A stretch of DNA of 5,626 nucleotides from an uncultured Bryobacteraceae bacterium (GTDB taxonomy: Bacteria > Acidobacteriota > Terriglobia > Bryobacterales > Bryobacteraceae): the NCBI GenBank assembly GCA_937921835.1, contig CAKZVG010000358.1:1-5626 (forward strand). The letters are read 5' to 3'. Position 1 is the stretch's first letter, and every line of letters starts with the position of its first letter. The position numbers were made by a program, and so were the translations under genes. Below, in pieces: positions 1-5,365 of the stretch. The notes beneath the pieces were generated by a model, which was given only the letters and a program-made list of their open reading frames with translations, searched no databases and was not told the origin of the DNA.

Positions 1-609
1 AAGATGGAACCCCACCGAGCCAAGCAGGACCAGGCCGTTGAGCTTGAAGGCGAAGGCATAGGCGGCGCCCAAGGCGACAAGGATCACCGCGGCGGGTACC
101 CGCCGGCGCCCGATGAGAAGAAGGGTGATCCCGAAACCGGCCGCCGCCAGCCACCAGCCCGCCCTCCCGTCCGACGGCACGAACTCCTTAAGCGCAATGC
201 CCGCCAGTTGCAGTCCGAGACCACATTGAATGCCGCGCACCACCGGCTTCGGCACCGCGCGATTGATCCACTCGAGCAACCCCGAGGCCGAAAGCAGCAG
301 CATGCTGATGCCGATCGCCAGGCCCCCGCCATAGAGCACGTTCGCCGGAAGCTTCTGCGCGATCACCAGCGCCGCCATCGCCTTGAGCGGCTGAACCGGC
401 ATGGGCATCCGGTAACGCAGCGCGGTCGCGATCTGCATCAATCCGAACACCGTCAAGACGCTGGCGGCATCCAGGCGGGCGGCCAGAACCATGCCGACGA
501 TGAGAGGCAGGTCGGTGCCCAGGTCGCCAAAGGCGCCTGACCACTCCTGCCGGTTGAAGCGCGGTCGGGCCTGAGCCTCGGGTATTGCAACTTGCGGTGG
601 AGCGGACAT
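1..609 (-). CDS. MOT1-family molybdate/sulfate transporter, N-terminal part (runs off left edge)
   Basis: Read on the minus strand from the ATG at 609-607, this frame stays open for 203 codons to the window edge, so the C-terminal half is missing. The protein is a multi-pass inner-membrane permease. After a polar N-terminus of about 22 residues comes GAFGDLGTDLP (25-35), then several hydrophobic segments (about 35-60, 74-110, 128-142, 152-166, 172-199). The two family signatures of MOT1 molybdate transporters (SulP-related, PF16983) are both present: GDLGT near residue 28 and PMPVQPLKAMAA at 69-80. MOT1 proteins import molybdate or sulfate-like oxyanions. The ATG was chosen because an in-frame TGA lies 13 codons upstream and the signature begins soon after; the ribosome binding site is weak (AGG about 13 nt upstream). 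It diverges from a regulator with a molybdate-type ligand domain, which favours molybdate or tungstate over sulfate. Substrate remains inferred. Confidence 0.86.
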   Translation of the reverse strand, partial: MSAPPQVAIPEAQARPRFNRQEWSGAFGDLGTDLPLIVGMVLAARLDAASVLTVFGLMQIATALRYRMPMPVQPLKAMAALVIAQKLPANVLYGGGLAIGISMLLLSASGLLEWINRAVPKPVVRGIQCGLGLQLAGIALKEFVPSDGRAGWWLAAAGFGITLLLIGRRRVPAAVILVALGAAYAFAFKLNGLVLLGSVGFHL

Positions 610-692
610 CCAGTTCAACGCACCTGTCGTGTTAACATAACACAGTCACGCGAAACGGATGAGCGCGCATCCAGTAGGAGACAGAGGTTCGC
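610..692. promoter_or_regulatory. Divergent promoter/operator region between transporter and regulator
   Basis: This 83 bp gap lies between the start codons of the minus-strand transporter and the plus-strand regulator, so it should carry promoters for both. It is locally AT-richer than its flanks around 630-643. A weak -10-like TATGTT on the minus strand (639-634) sits at a sensible distance from the transporter start, but no convincing -35 hexamer accompanies it. The regulator's ribosome binding site is AGAGG at 683-687, 5 nt before its ATG; an alternative AGGAG at 676-680 is 12 nt away. Exact transcription starts cannot be fixed by eye. Confidence 0.6.
629..643. promoter_or_regulatory. Perfect 6-3-6 palindrome, candidate operator
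   Basis: The sequence GTGTTA-ACA-TAACAC is an exact inverted repeat with a 3 nt spacer, centred 27 nt upstream of the transporter ATG and 57 nt upstream of the regulator ATG. It overlaps the only -10-like hexamer for the transporter, which would suit repression. A Cro/CI-type regulator normally binds as a dimer to such a palindrome, and the adjacent regulator is the obvious partner. It does not resemble the canonical ModE site built on TATA repeats. Binding is inferred. Confidence 0.5.
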
Positions 693-1805
693 ATGTCCGT
701 CGAAAGCCGCCTCTCATCGGTCCGCCAATCCCGGGGGATTGCGGCGGCCGAACTCGCCAGACGCGTGGGGGTAAGCCGCCAGACAATCTACGCCATCGAA
801 TCGGGCAGCTACGTCCCGAACACCACCGTGGCTCTGCGGCTCGCGCGCGAACTGGAGGTTTCCGTCGAGGATCTGTTTTCGCTCGCTGAGGCGGTGCTCC
901 CGGGAGAGAAGATGCTGCGCGCGACGCTGCTCTCCCCGCCGGAGCAGGAAGCCAGCCGGCCCGTGAGGCTGGTCCGTTTCAAAGACCGGTGGGTGGCGTC
1001 CTCGGTGGAAAGAGTCCCGTACTACCTGCCCGACGCCGACGGCATTCTCACGCGCTCAGCCAAATCCTCGGACGCGGTTGTGCGGCTTGCCGACGCTACT
1101 GAGTCACTCAGGAAACGGGTCTCCATCGCAGGCTGCGATCCGGCCATCGGCTTGTTAGCCCGCATGGCGGAACGGCGGGCGGGCGTCGAAATCGTGACCG
1201 TGCCCGCTTCCAGCCGGCGCGCTCTCGAGTGGCTGAAACGCGGGTTCGTCCACATCGCCGGCAGCCATCTCGAAGACCCGCGCACGGGGGAGTTGAACCT
1301 GCCTTTCTTCCGGCGCCTGCTGCCGCGCGAGGATCTGGCGGTGGTGACTTTTGCGCGTTGGGAGGAGGGGTTTGTCGTTGCGCGAGGCAATCCTTTCGGA
1401 ATCCGGCAGGTTGGCGATCTGGTCCAACCCAGAGTCCGTCTGATCAACCGGGAGATCGGCTCTGGCAGCCGCGCTCTGCTCGATTCGTTGCTCAAGAAGG
1501 CAGGGGTTCCCCCGCGGAAGGTGCGAGGCTACGATCAGGTGGCCTCAGGTCATTTGGATGGCGCGCTCGCGGTGGCCAGCGGCGCGGCGGACTGCTGCGT
1601 CGCGACGCCGTCGGCCGCGCGCGCCTTCGGCCTGCATTTCATTCCGCTTCACGCGGAGAGGTTTGATTTCGCCTTGCGCCGCGAGTTCCTCGACCTTCCG
1701 GCCGTGCGGAGCCTCCTGGACGCGCTCCAGTGCGCGGCGCTGCGCCGCAAGCTCGAGGCGCTGGCCGGTTACGACACTTCTGAAACCGGCCGGGTCCTGG
1801 CCTGA
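693..1805 (+). CDS. HTH-type one-component regulator with molybdate-binding-like PBP domain
   Basis: This is a cytoplasmic transcription factor of 370 residues. Residues about 6-62 form a Cro/CI (HTH_3) DNA-binding domain; the helix-turn-helix lies at about 17-37 (AAELARRVGVSRQTIYAIES). A linker or small beta-rich region covers about 70-140. Residues about 145-350 match the PBP_like domain (PF12727, COG1910), the periplasmic-binding-protein fold also found attached to MoeA-type and oxyanion-responsive proteins. Diagnostic blocks are SHLEDPRTGELN (191-202), GFVVARGNPFGI (226-237), DLVQ (242-245), LINREIGSGSRALLD (250-264), GAAD (297-300) and LHFIPLHAERFD (314-325). NREIGSGSR is the usual ligand-loop block. 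The family is associated with molybdate or tungstate sensing, and the divergent MOT1-like transporter supports that ligand. The start has AGAGG 5 nt upstream. It probably binds the 629-643 palindrome and controls the transporter and itself; ligand and direction of control are inferred. Confidence 0.88.
   Translation: MSVESRLSSVRQSRGIAAAELARRVGVSRQTIYAIESGSYVPNTTVALRLARELEVSVEDLFSLAEAVLPGEKMLRATLLSPPEQEASRPVRLVRFKDRWVASSVERVPYYLPDADGILTRSAKSSDAVVRLADATESLRKRVSIAGCDPAIGLLARMAERRAGVEIVTVPASSRRALEWLKRGFVHIAGSHLEDPRTGELNLPFFRRLLPREDLAVVTFARWEEGFVVARGNPFGIRQVGDLVQPRVRLINREIGSGSRALLDSLLKKAGVPPRKVRGYDQVASGHLDGALAVASGAADCCVATPSAARAFGLHFIPLHAERFDFALRREFLDLPAVRSLLDALQCAALRRKLEALAGYDTSETGRVLA
1763..1791. 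repeat. 8 bp perfect inverted repeat at the 3' end of the regulator gene
   Basis: GGCCGGTT (1763-1770) and AACCGGCC (1784-1791) are exact reverse complements separated by 13 nt, ending 11 nt before the stop codon of the regulator. The transcript could fold into a GC-rich hairpin. There is no T-tract after it, so it is not a canonical intrinsic terminator; it may stabilise the mRNA end, assist factor-dependent termination, or be incidental to the codons used. Confidence 0.4.
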
Positions 1806-2061
1806 GACTCCTGCGCCCGGCCGGACGGAGCGCCGCCGGATACCCTTCAGTGCGGCATCCCGGGGCGTACTCCGTGTGGAGTGGGAACCTTTCGATTCCG
1901 CCCGCTCCAAGGCGCTTGCCGGCTCTTTCCCACAGCGGTTCAGCGGCGGCCGCCGCGGGAAGCACCGCAATGCCTGGCCGGTAGGATTCGCGGTGCAAAA
2001 GAACCCGTTTTGGACGGGCGCCCCCCACATCGCCAGCGCGCGGGTTTAGCATGGAAATGTG
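1806..2061. other. Non-coding stretch before the Tat-exported TIM-barrel gene, with short inverted repeats
   Basis: I find no credible gene here on either strand. It contains three small perfect inverted repeats: ACTCC-GTGT-GGAGT (1869-1882), the 14 bp self-complementary GCGGCGGCCGCCGC (1943-1956), and CCCGT-TTTGG-ACGGG (2004-2018). None is followed by a T-run, so none is a convincing terminator. GGAACC at 1884-1889 resembles the -35 element of ECF-sigma promoters, but no matching -10 CGTC block lies at the right distance. The promoter for the downstream gene should be in this stretch, but I cannot place it. Confidence 0.45.
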
Positions 2062-2904
2062 ATGCTTACCCGCCGCAATTTTTTCTCTCTGGCTGCTAGC
2101 GCCGCCATCCCTGCCTCCGCCCGGACTCTCACCTCCCTCGGCGTCCAGTTATACACGCTGCGCGCCGTGCTGCCGGAGAAGCCCTTCGAGACGCTCTCGG
2201 CCGTCGAACGCATCGGCTACCGCGAGGCCGAGGTGGTGGGAGCGAGCCTGGGACAGATTTGGGAAAGCCTCAAGAAGACCTCCCTCAAGCCGGTCAGCCT
2301 GCATCTGGACACGGCGCTGTTCACGCGCGAGCAGGCCAAACTCCCGCCCGCCCTTGACGACGCCAGGCGCCGCGGCTTCGAGTATGTGCTCTGCCCCTAT
2401 ATCGCGCCGCAAGACCGCGGGGGCGTGGACGTCATCCGCAAACTCGGGGATTCGCTAAACCGCGCCGGGGAGCTGTGCCGCAAGGCCGGGCTCCAACTGT
2501 GCTATCACAACCACGCCTTCGAGTTCGAGCCGGTGGAGGGAGGCACGCTGCTGGATGTGCTGATGCGCACCACGGATCCCAAGCTGGTAGGCATCGAGCT
2601 CGACATCATGTGGGCGCAGGTGGCGGGCGTCGAACCCGCCGGCTTGCTCAAGAAGTACGCCGGACGGATCCCCCTGCTTCATTTGAAGGACCTCGCCCCG
2701 GGCGTCGAGCGGCGCTACAACGAGAAAGTGCCGCGCGAGGCATTCCGCGAAGTCGGCCATGGCGTCATCGACATTCCGGGAGTTCTGCGGGCGGCCGCCC
2801 AGGCCGGCGTCAAGCATTACTTCGTCGAACAGGATCAGACGCCGGGCGCCCCGCTCGACTCGCTGCGCAAGAGCTACGAGTACCTGGCGAAGCTCAGTTA
2901 CTAA
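2062..2904 (+). CDS. Tat-exported sugar phosphate isomerase/epimerase-like TIM-barrel protein
   Basis: The protein has 280 residues. It opens with a twin-arginine signal, TRRNFFSLA at residues 3-11, a short hydrophobic stretch and a likely signal-peptidase site after ASA (18-20), so it should be exported folded to the periplasm. The rest fits the xylose-isomerase-like/AP_endonuc_2 TIM barrel (PF01261) shared by IolE-type dehydratases and sugar epimerases. Visible blocks are LGVQLYTLR (26-34, first strand), YHNHAFEFE (148-156), GIELDIMW (177-184), LLHLKD (205-210) and EVGHGVIDIP (230-239), then FVEQD (254-258). E154, D181, H207 and E256 are the probable divalent-metal ligands. Length is normal for the family. 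The ATG at 2062 is preferred; a GTG directly before it is also possible, and only a weak GGA (2053-2055) precedes it. The substrate is unknown; a keto-sugar or inositol derivative is a guess. It stands alone between non-coding stretches. Confidence 0.87.
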   Translation: MLTRRNFFSLAASAAIPASARTLTSLGVQLYTLRAVLPEKPFETLSAVERIGYREAEVVGASLGQIWESLKKTSLKPVSLHLDTALFTREQAKLPPALDDARRRGFEYVLCPYIAPQDRGGVDVIRKLGDSLNRAGELCRKAGLQLCYHNHAFEFEPVEGGTLLDVLMRTTDPKLVGIELDIMWAQVAGVEPAGLLKKYAGRIPLLHLKDLAPGVERRYNEKVPREAFREVGHGVIDIPGVLRAAAQAGVKHYFVEQDQTPGAPLDSLRKSYEYLAKLSY

Positions 2905-2909
2905 AACTT

Positions 2910-3182
2910 TTACTGCTCCCTTCCGGCTCGCGGCGCTTGCCGGGGAGGCGGGGCCCTCCGGCGCGCCGCGCCGAGAGCCCGGTGGTCGCCCTCGTTGTTC
3001 TCGACGGAGTTCTCCGTCCGGCGTGGCGGCGGACGAAGCTGACGGGCTCGCGCGTGATGGCGCCGGGTCCGCGGGATTCCAGGGCCGATTGTGCTCGTGG
3101 CCGAAGCGTGGCTGGTAGCGGCCGGTGAGCAGACCGGCGCGGCCGCCCCGGTGGCGGCGTGAAGGAAGGTCCGTCTCAGCAT
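2910..3182 (-). pseudogene. Probable remnant of a Tat-exported protein gene (frameshifted, truncated)
   Basis: On the minus strand an ATG at 3182 is preceded by an excellent ribosome binding site, AAAGGAG, 6 nt upstream, and opens 90 codons starting MLRRTFLHAATGAAAP, a typical twin-arginine signal. Beyond about residue 16 the frame becomes Arg/Pro-rich and unlike a real protein. Coding-like text with G/C-rich third positions then appears in successive other frames: GLLTGRYQPRFGHEHNRPW and on to about 3065, then GAITREPVSFVRRHA (3064-3020), then back in the first frame ENSVENNEGDHRALGA (about 3014-2967). Each step is in the same direction, as if single bases were missing. The remnant ends against the 3' end of the TIM-barrel gene. 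It could instead be an intact 90-residue protein of unknown function, or an assembly with small indels. Identity of the ancestral protein is not established. Confidence 0.45.
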
Positions 3183-3188
3183 GGCCTG

Positions 3189-3195
3189 CTCCTTT
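3189..3195 (-). promoter_or_regulatory. Strong ribosome binding site of the Tat-type minus-strand ORF
   Basis: On the minus strand AAAGGAG lies 6 nt before the ATG at 3182. It is among the best Shine-Dalgarno matches in the window and is the main evidence that the ORF behind it once was, or still is, a translated gene. Confidence 0.5.
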
Positions 3196-3234
3196 GTACG
3201 GACTCTTCCGCGCAGCCGGTAAAATGGAGAATTG

Positions 3235-3561
3235 ATGAGCGACACACCGGACCCGAAACCTACTCAGGAACCCCGCGAGGAAGAATTGCCGCTTCCTCCG
3301 GTGAGCTTCGAATTCCTGACGCTGTCTCTCAAGACGCAGGCGGAGGTGCAACTCGGGCTGCTGCATTTCGGCGAAGAGAAAGACCGGCCCAAGCCCAATC
3401 TCCGGCTGGCGCGGCACACCATCGACCTGATGGCCATGCTTCAGGAAAAGACCCGCGGCAACCTCAGCCTCGAAGAGCAGCGGCTGCTCGATAACTCTCT
3501 CACCGAACTGCGCTTCCGTTACGTGCAGGCAGTCGAGGAGAGCGGGAAGTCCGCTTCCTAG
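3235..3561 (+). CDS. DUF1844 family protein
   Basis: This small cytoplasmic protein of 108 residues has no signal peptide or membrane segment. Residues 1-22 are acidic and Pro-rich. The DUF1844 (PF08899) core follows: FEFLTLSLKTQAEVQLG (25-41), then LRLARHTIDLMAMLQEKTRGNLS (56-78), and a C-terminal helix SLTELRFRYVQAV (88-100). The IDLxxMLxEKTxGNL block is the clear family signature. The function of DUF1844 is unknown; the shape suggests a helical adaptor or dimer. The ATG at 3235 has GGAG (3226-3229) 5 nt upstream; a TTG directly before it is less likely. It is the first gene of a three-gene operon and abuts the next start codon (TAGATG), suggesting that its translation drives that of the hydrolase. 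Confidence 0.88.
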   Translation: MSDTPDPKPTQEPREEELPLPPVSFEFLTLSLKTQAEVQLGLLHFGEEKDRPKPNLRLARHTIDLMAMLQEKTRGNLSLEEQRLLDNSLTELRFRYVQAVEESGKSAS

Positions 3562-4350
3562 ATGGGGAACGCCTGGCCTTTGCGAATCACGGTGCTCGGT
3601 TCGGGCACGAGCACGGGAGTCCCCACCATCGGCTGCGATTGCGAAGTCTGCACCTCGCCCGATCCGCGCGACAAGCGCCTGCGTCCCTCGGTGCTGGTGA
3701 CTTGCGGAGACCGCAACCTGCTGGTGGACACCACGCCCGACCTGCGCTACCAGATGCTGCGCGCGGCGGTGCGCCGCGTCGACGCGGTACTGTACACCCA
3801 CGCGCACGCCGACCACGTGATGGGCCTCGACGACCTGCGTCCCTTCAACCACGGGCGGACGGAGCCGATTCCGATTTACGGCTCGGCTGAAACCATCGAG
3901 AGCGTGCGCCGCTGTTTCAGCTACGTCTTTAACGGGGTCAAGTCCGAGTCGTCGATTCCGCGTATCGCGCCGTTCGTCTTCGGCGGCGCGCCGCTGGAGG
4001 TGTGCGGCGTTCCGGTGCTGCCGGTGCCGGTGAAGCACGGCCGGGCCACAATTCACGGGTTCCGTTTCGGTCCGGCGGCCTACCTCACCGACCACAGCGA
4101 CATCCCGCCGGAATCGCTGGAGCTGCTGCGCGGGCTGGACGTGATCTTCCTGGATGCGCTGCGCTTCCGTCCGCACCCCACGCACTCCACCATCGAACGC
4201 TCCCTCGCCACCGTCGAGCAGCTTGCGCCGCGGCGCGCCTTCTTCACCCACATGTGCCACGAGGTGCTGCACGAGCGGGTGGAGAGCACGCTGCCGCCGC
4301 ACGTGCGGCTGGCCTACGACGGCCTGCGCATCGACGTGGAGGGCGGCTGA
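3562..4350 (+). CDS. PhnP-like MBL-fold metallo-hydrolase (putative cyclic phosphodiesterase)
   Basis: This is a 262-residue cytoplasmic metallo-beta-lactamase-fold enzyme. Near the N-terminus GSGTSTGVPTIGC (13-25) leads into a Cys cluster C25-x-C27-x2-C30. The metal-binding motif is THAHADH (79-85: H80, H82, D84, H85). Further ligands are H159 (VKHG), D177 (LTDHSD) and H230 (FFTHMCHE). H233, three residues after H230, together with the three cysteines reproduces the structural zinc site known from PhnP, the phosphoribosyl 1,2-cyclic phosphate phosphodiesterase of the phosphonate pathway. All residues needed for catalysis appear present. No phn genes are in view, so the physiological substrate may be another cyclic phosphate ester or diester. 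Its start directly follows the DUF1844 stop with no strong ribosome binding site of its own, and its stop overlaps the ribF start, so it is probably translated by coupling. The fold and family are firm; the substrate is not. Confidence 0.88.
   Translation: MGNAWPLRITVLGSGTSTGVPTIGCDCEVCTSPDPRDKRLRPSVLVTCGDRNLLVDTTPDLRYQMLRAAVRRVDAVLYTHAHADHVMGLDDLRPFNHGRTEPIPIYGSAETIESVRRCFSYVFNGVKSESSIPRIAPFVFGGAPLEVCGVPVLPVPVKHGRATIHGFRFGPAAYLTDHSDIPPESLELLRGLDVIFLDALRFRPHPTHSTIERSLATVEQLAPRRAFFTHMCHEVLHERVESTLPPHVRLAYDGLRIDVEGG
4338..4343 (+). promoter_or_regulatory. Ribosome binding site of ribF inside the MBL gene
   Basis: GGAGGG ends 6 nt before the ATG at 4350. It lies within the last codons of the upstream hydrolase gene, and together with the TGATG overlap it fixes the ribF start and points to translational reinitiation. 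Confidence 0.7.
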
Positions 4351-5330
4351 TGAGCGCAATCCGCGTCTACCGGAGCATCGAGGAAGCGGCGCCGCACTTC
4401 GCTCCTTCGGCACTCACGATCGGCAACTTCGACGGCGTGCACGCCGGCCACCGGCTGATCTTCGGGCGCGCCGCCGAGATCGGCCGCCGCGAGGGTTGGA
4501 AGCCGTCGGTGCTGACCTTCGATCCGCACCCGGCCCGGATTACCGCGCCCGAGCGCGCGCCGCGCCTGCTGAGCACGCCCGACAGGCGCGTGGAGTGGAT
4601 GGCCGGCGCGGGCATCGAGCAGGTGGCCATCGTGCCCTTCGACGCCGCCTTTTCCCGGCTGGAGGCGGAGCAGTTCGTGGCGGACGTGCTGGTGCGCTCG
4701 CTCGGCGCGCGTGCCGTGCTGGTGGGCGAAAATTTCCGTTTCGGCCGCGGGCAGGAAGGCGATGTCCGCGCGCTCAGCGAACTGGGCCGGCGGTACGGGT
4801 TTCTTACCGAGGTGGTTCCGGCCTTCCGGCTGCGCGGGCGGCTGGTGTCCAGTTCGGAAGTGCGCAGGCTGATCGAAGCGGGGCACGTGGGTGCCGCGGG
4901 ACGCCTGCTGGGCCGCTGGTACGCGCTCGAAGGCGAAGTGGTCGCCGGGCGCGGGGTGGGCTCGAAGCTGGCCGTACCCACGCTGAACCTGGCGACGCCG
5001 GCCGAGGTGCTCCCGCCACGCGGCGTCTACATCACCCGCACGCGCGATCTCGAGGCGGGGCGTGAGTGGCCATCGGTCACTAACATCGGCCGCCGCCCCA
5101 CGTTCGACGGCGGCGCGTTGTCGGTGGAGACCTTCTTACTCACCGGGCTGGCGGGAGAAACGCCGCGGCGGATTGCGGTCGAACTGCTGCGCCGCCTGCG
5201 CGATGAGCGCCGCTTCGAAACCCCCGAAGCGCTGAAGGCCCAGATCCTCGCCGATGTCCGCCGCGCCGAAGCCTTCTTCCGCCGCCTCGGCCGCTGGCGG
5301 AGCGCGGCATCGCCAGCTCCGGCGTCATGA
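4350..5330 (+). CDS. ribF: Bifunctional riboflavin kinase / FMN adenylyltransferase (FAD synthetase)
   Basis: RibF makes FMN from riboflavin and ATP, then FAD from FMN and ATP, in the cytoplasm. At 326 residues it has normal family length. The N-terminal adenylyltransferase domain (about 20-175) shows GNFDGVHAGH (25-34), FDPHP (57-61), NFRFGRGQEGD (128-138) and SSEVRRLIEAG (168-178), the expected nucleotidyltransferase motifs. The C-terminal kinase domain (about 188-312) shows GSKLAVPTLNL (204-214, normally LGxPTANL), LPPRGVY (221-227), NIGRRPTF (245-252) and VETFLL (259-264) with E260 as the likely catalytic base. The usual ETHLL...GDLYG text is replaced by ETFLL...AGETP at equal length, a mild divergence in the kinase half. 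A short Ala/Pro/Ser tail (318-326) ends the protein. The start overlaps the hydrolase stop by one base, with GGAGGG 6 nt upstream; it is the last visible gene of the operon. Confidence 0.95.
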   Translation: MSAIRVYRSIEEAAPHFAPSALTIGNFDGVHAGHRLIFGRAAEIGRREGWKPSVLTFDPHPARITAPERAPRLLSTPDRRVEWMAGAGIEQVAIVPFDAAFSRLEAEQFVADVLVRSLGARAVLVGENFRFGRGQEGDVRALSELGRRYGFLTEVVPAFRLRGRLVSSSEVRRLIEAGHVGAAGRLLGRWYALEGEVVAGRGVGSKLAVPTLNLATPAEVLPPRGVYITRTRDLEAGREWPSVTNIGRRPTFDGGALSVETFLLTGLAGETPRRIAVELLRRLRDERRFETPEALKAQILADVRRAEAFFRRLGRWRSAASPAPAS

Positions 5331-5365
5331 GCGGTGGGGCGGCCGCAAGCGCTGCCGGCCGGGCG

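Larger units (their letters stand above)
2905..3234. other. 330 bp without an intact gene, holding the Tat-gene remnant and a GC-rich hairpin
   Basis: Apart from the minus-strand remnant, this stretch holds a possible hairpin at 2939-2962 (GCCGGGG pairing with CTCCGGC, one G-U pair, 10 nt loop), 34 nt after the TIM-barrel stop codon. It lacks a T-tract but could slow polymerase at the end of that gene. Near the right end, TAAAAT (3220-3225) matches 5 of 6 bases of a -10 box, but it overlaps the next gene's ribosome binding site and the nearest -35-like TTGTAC (3194-3199) is 20 nt away, so I do not call it a promoter. Confidence 0.4.

Noticed and set aside
4..540. A 178-codon plus-strand open frame at the left edge
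   Set aside because: Its translation is low-complexity and charged, while the opposite strand encodes a membrane protein with both MOT1 signatures across the same bases.
3194..3225. TTGTAC and TAAAAT as a sigma-70 promoter for the DUF1844 operon
   Set aside because: The spacing is 20 nt and the -10 box overlaps the gene's ribosome binding site, so transcription would start at or inside the start codon.
4002..4349. N-terminal extension of ribF by an upstream in-frame ATG at 4002
   Set aside because: The extension would overlap the MBL gene by over 340 bases and is low-complexity; the ATG at 4350 has GGAGGG 6 nt upstream and gives the normal RibF N-terminus.
2455..4413. A 652-codon open frame on the minus strand
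   Set aside because: It lies antisense to the end of the TIM-barrel gene and to the DUF1844 and MBL genes, all of which have clear family motifs. Its translation is His/Arg/Gln-rich with no recognisable domain, which is what a high-GC shadow frame gives.
4154..5065. A 303-codon plus-strand open frame spanning the MBL-ribF junction
   Set aside because: It is an Arg/Ala-rich alternative frame of two well-supported genes, with no domain of its own.
5331..5365. Bidirectional terminator between ribF and the converging HEAT-like gene
   Set aside because: Only 4 bp stems can be drawn and there is no T-run on either strand.
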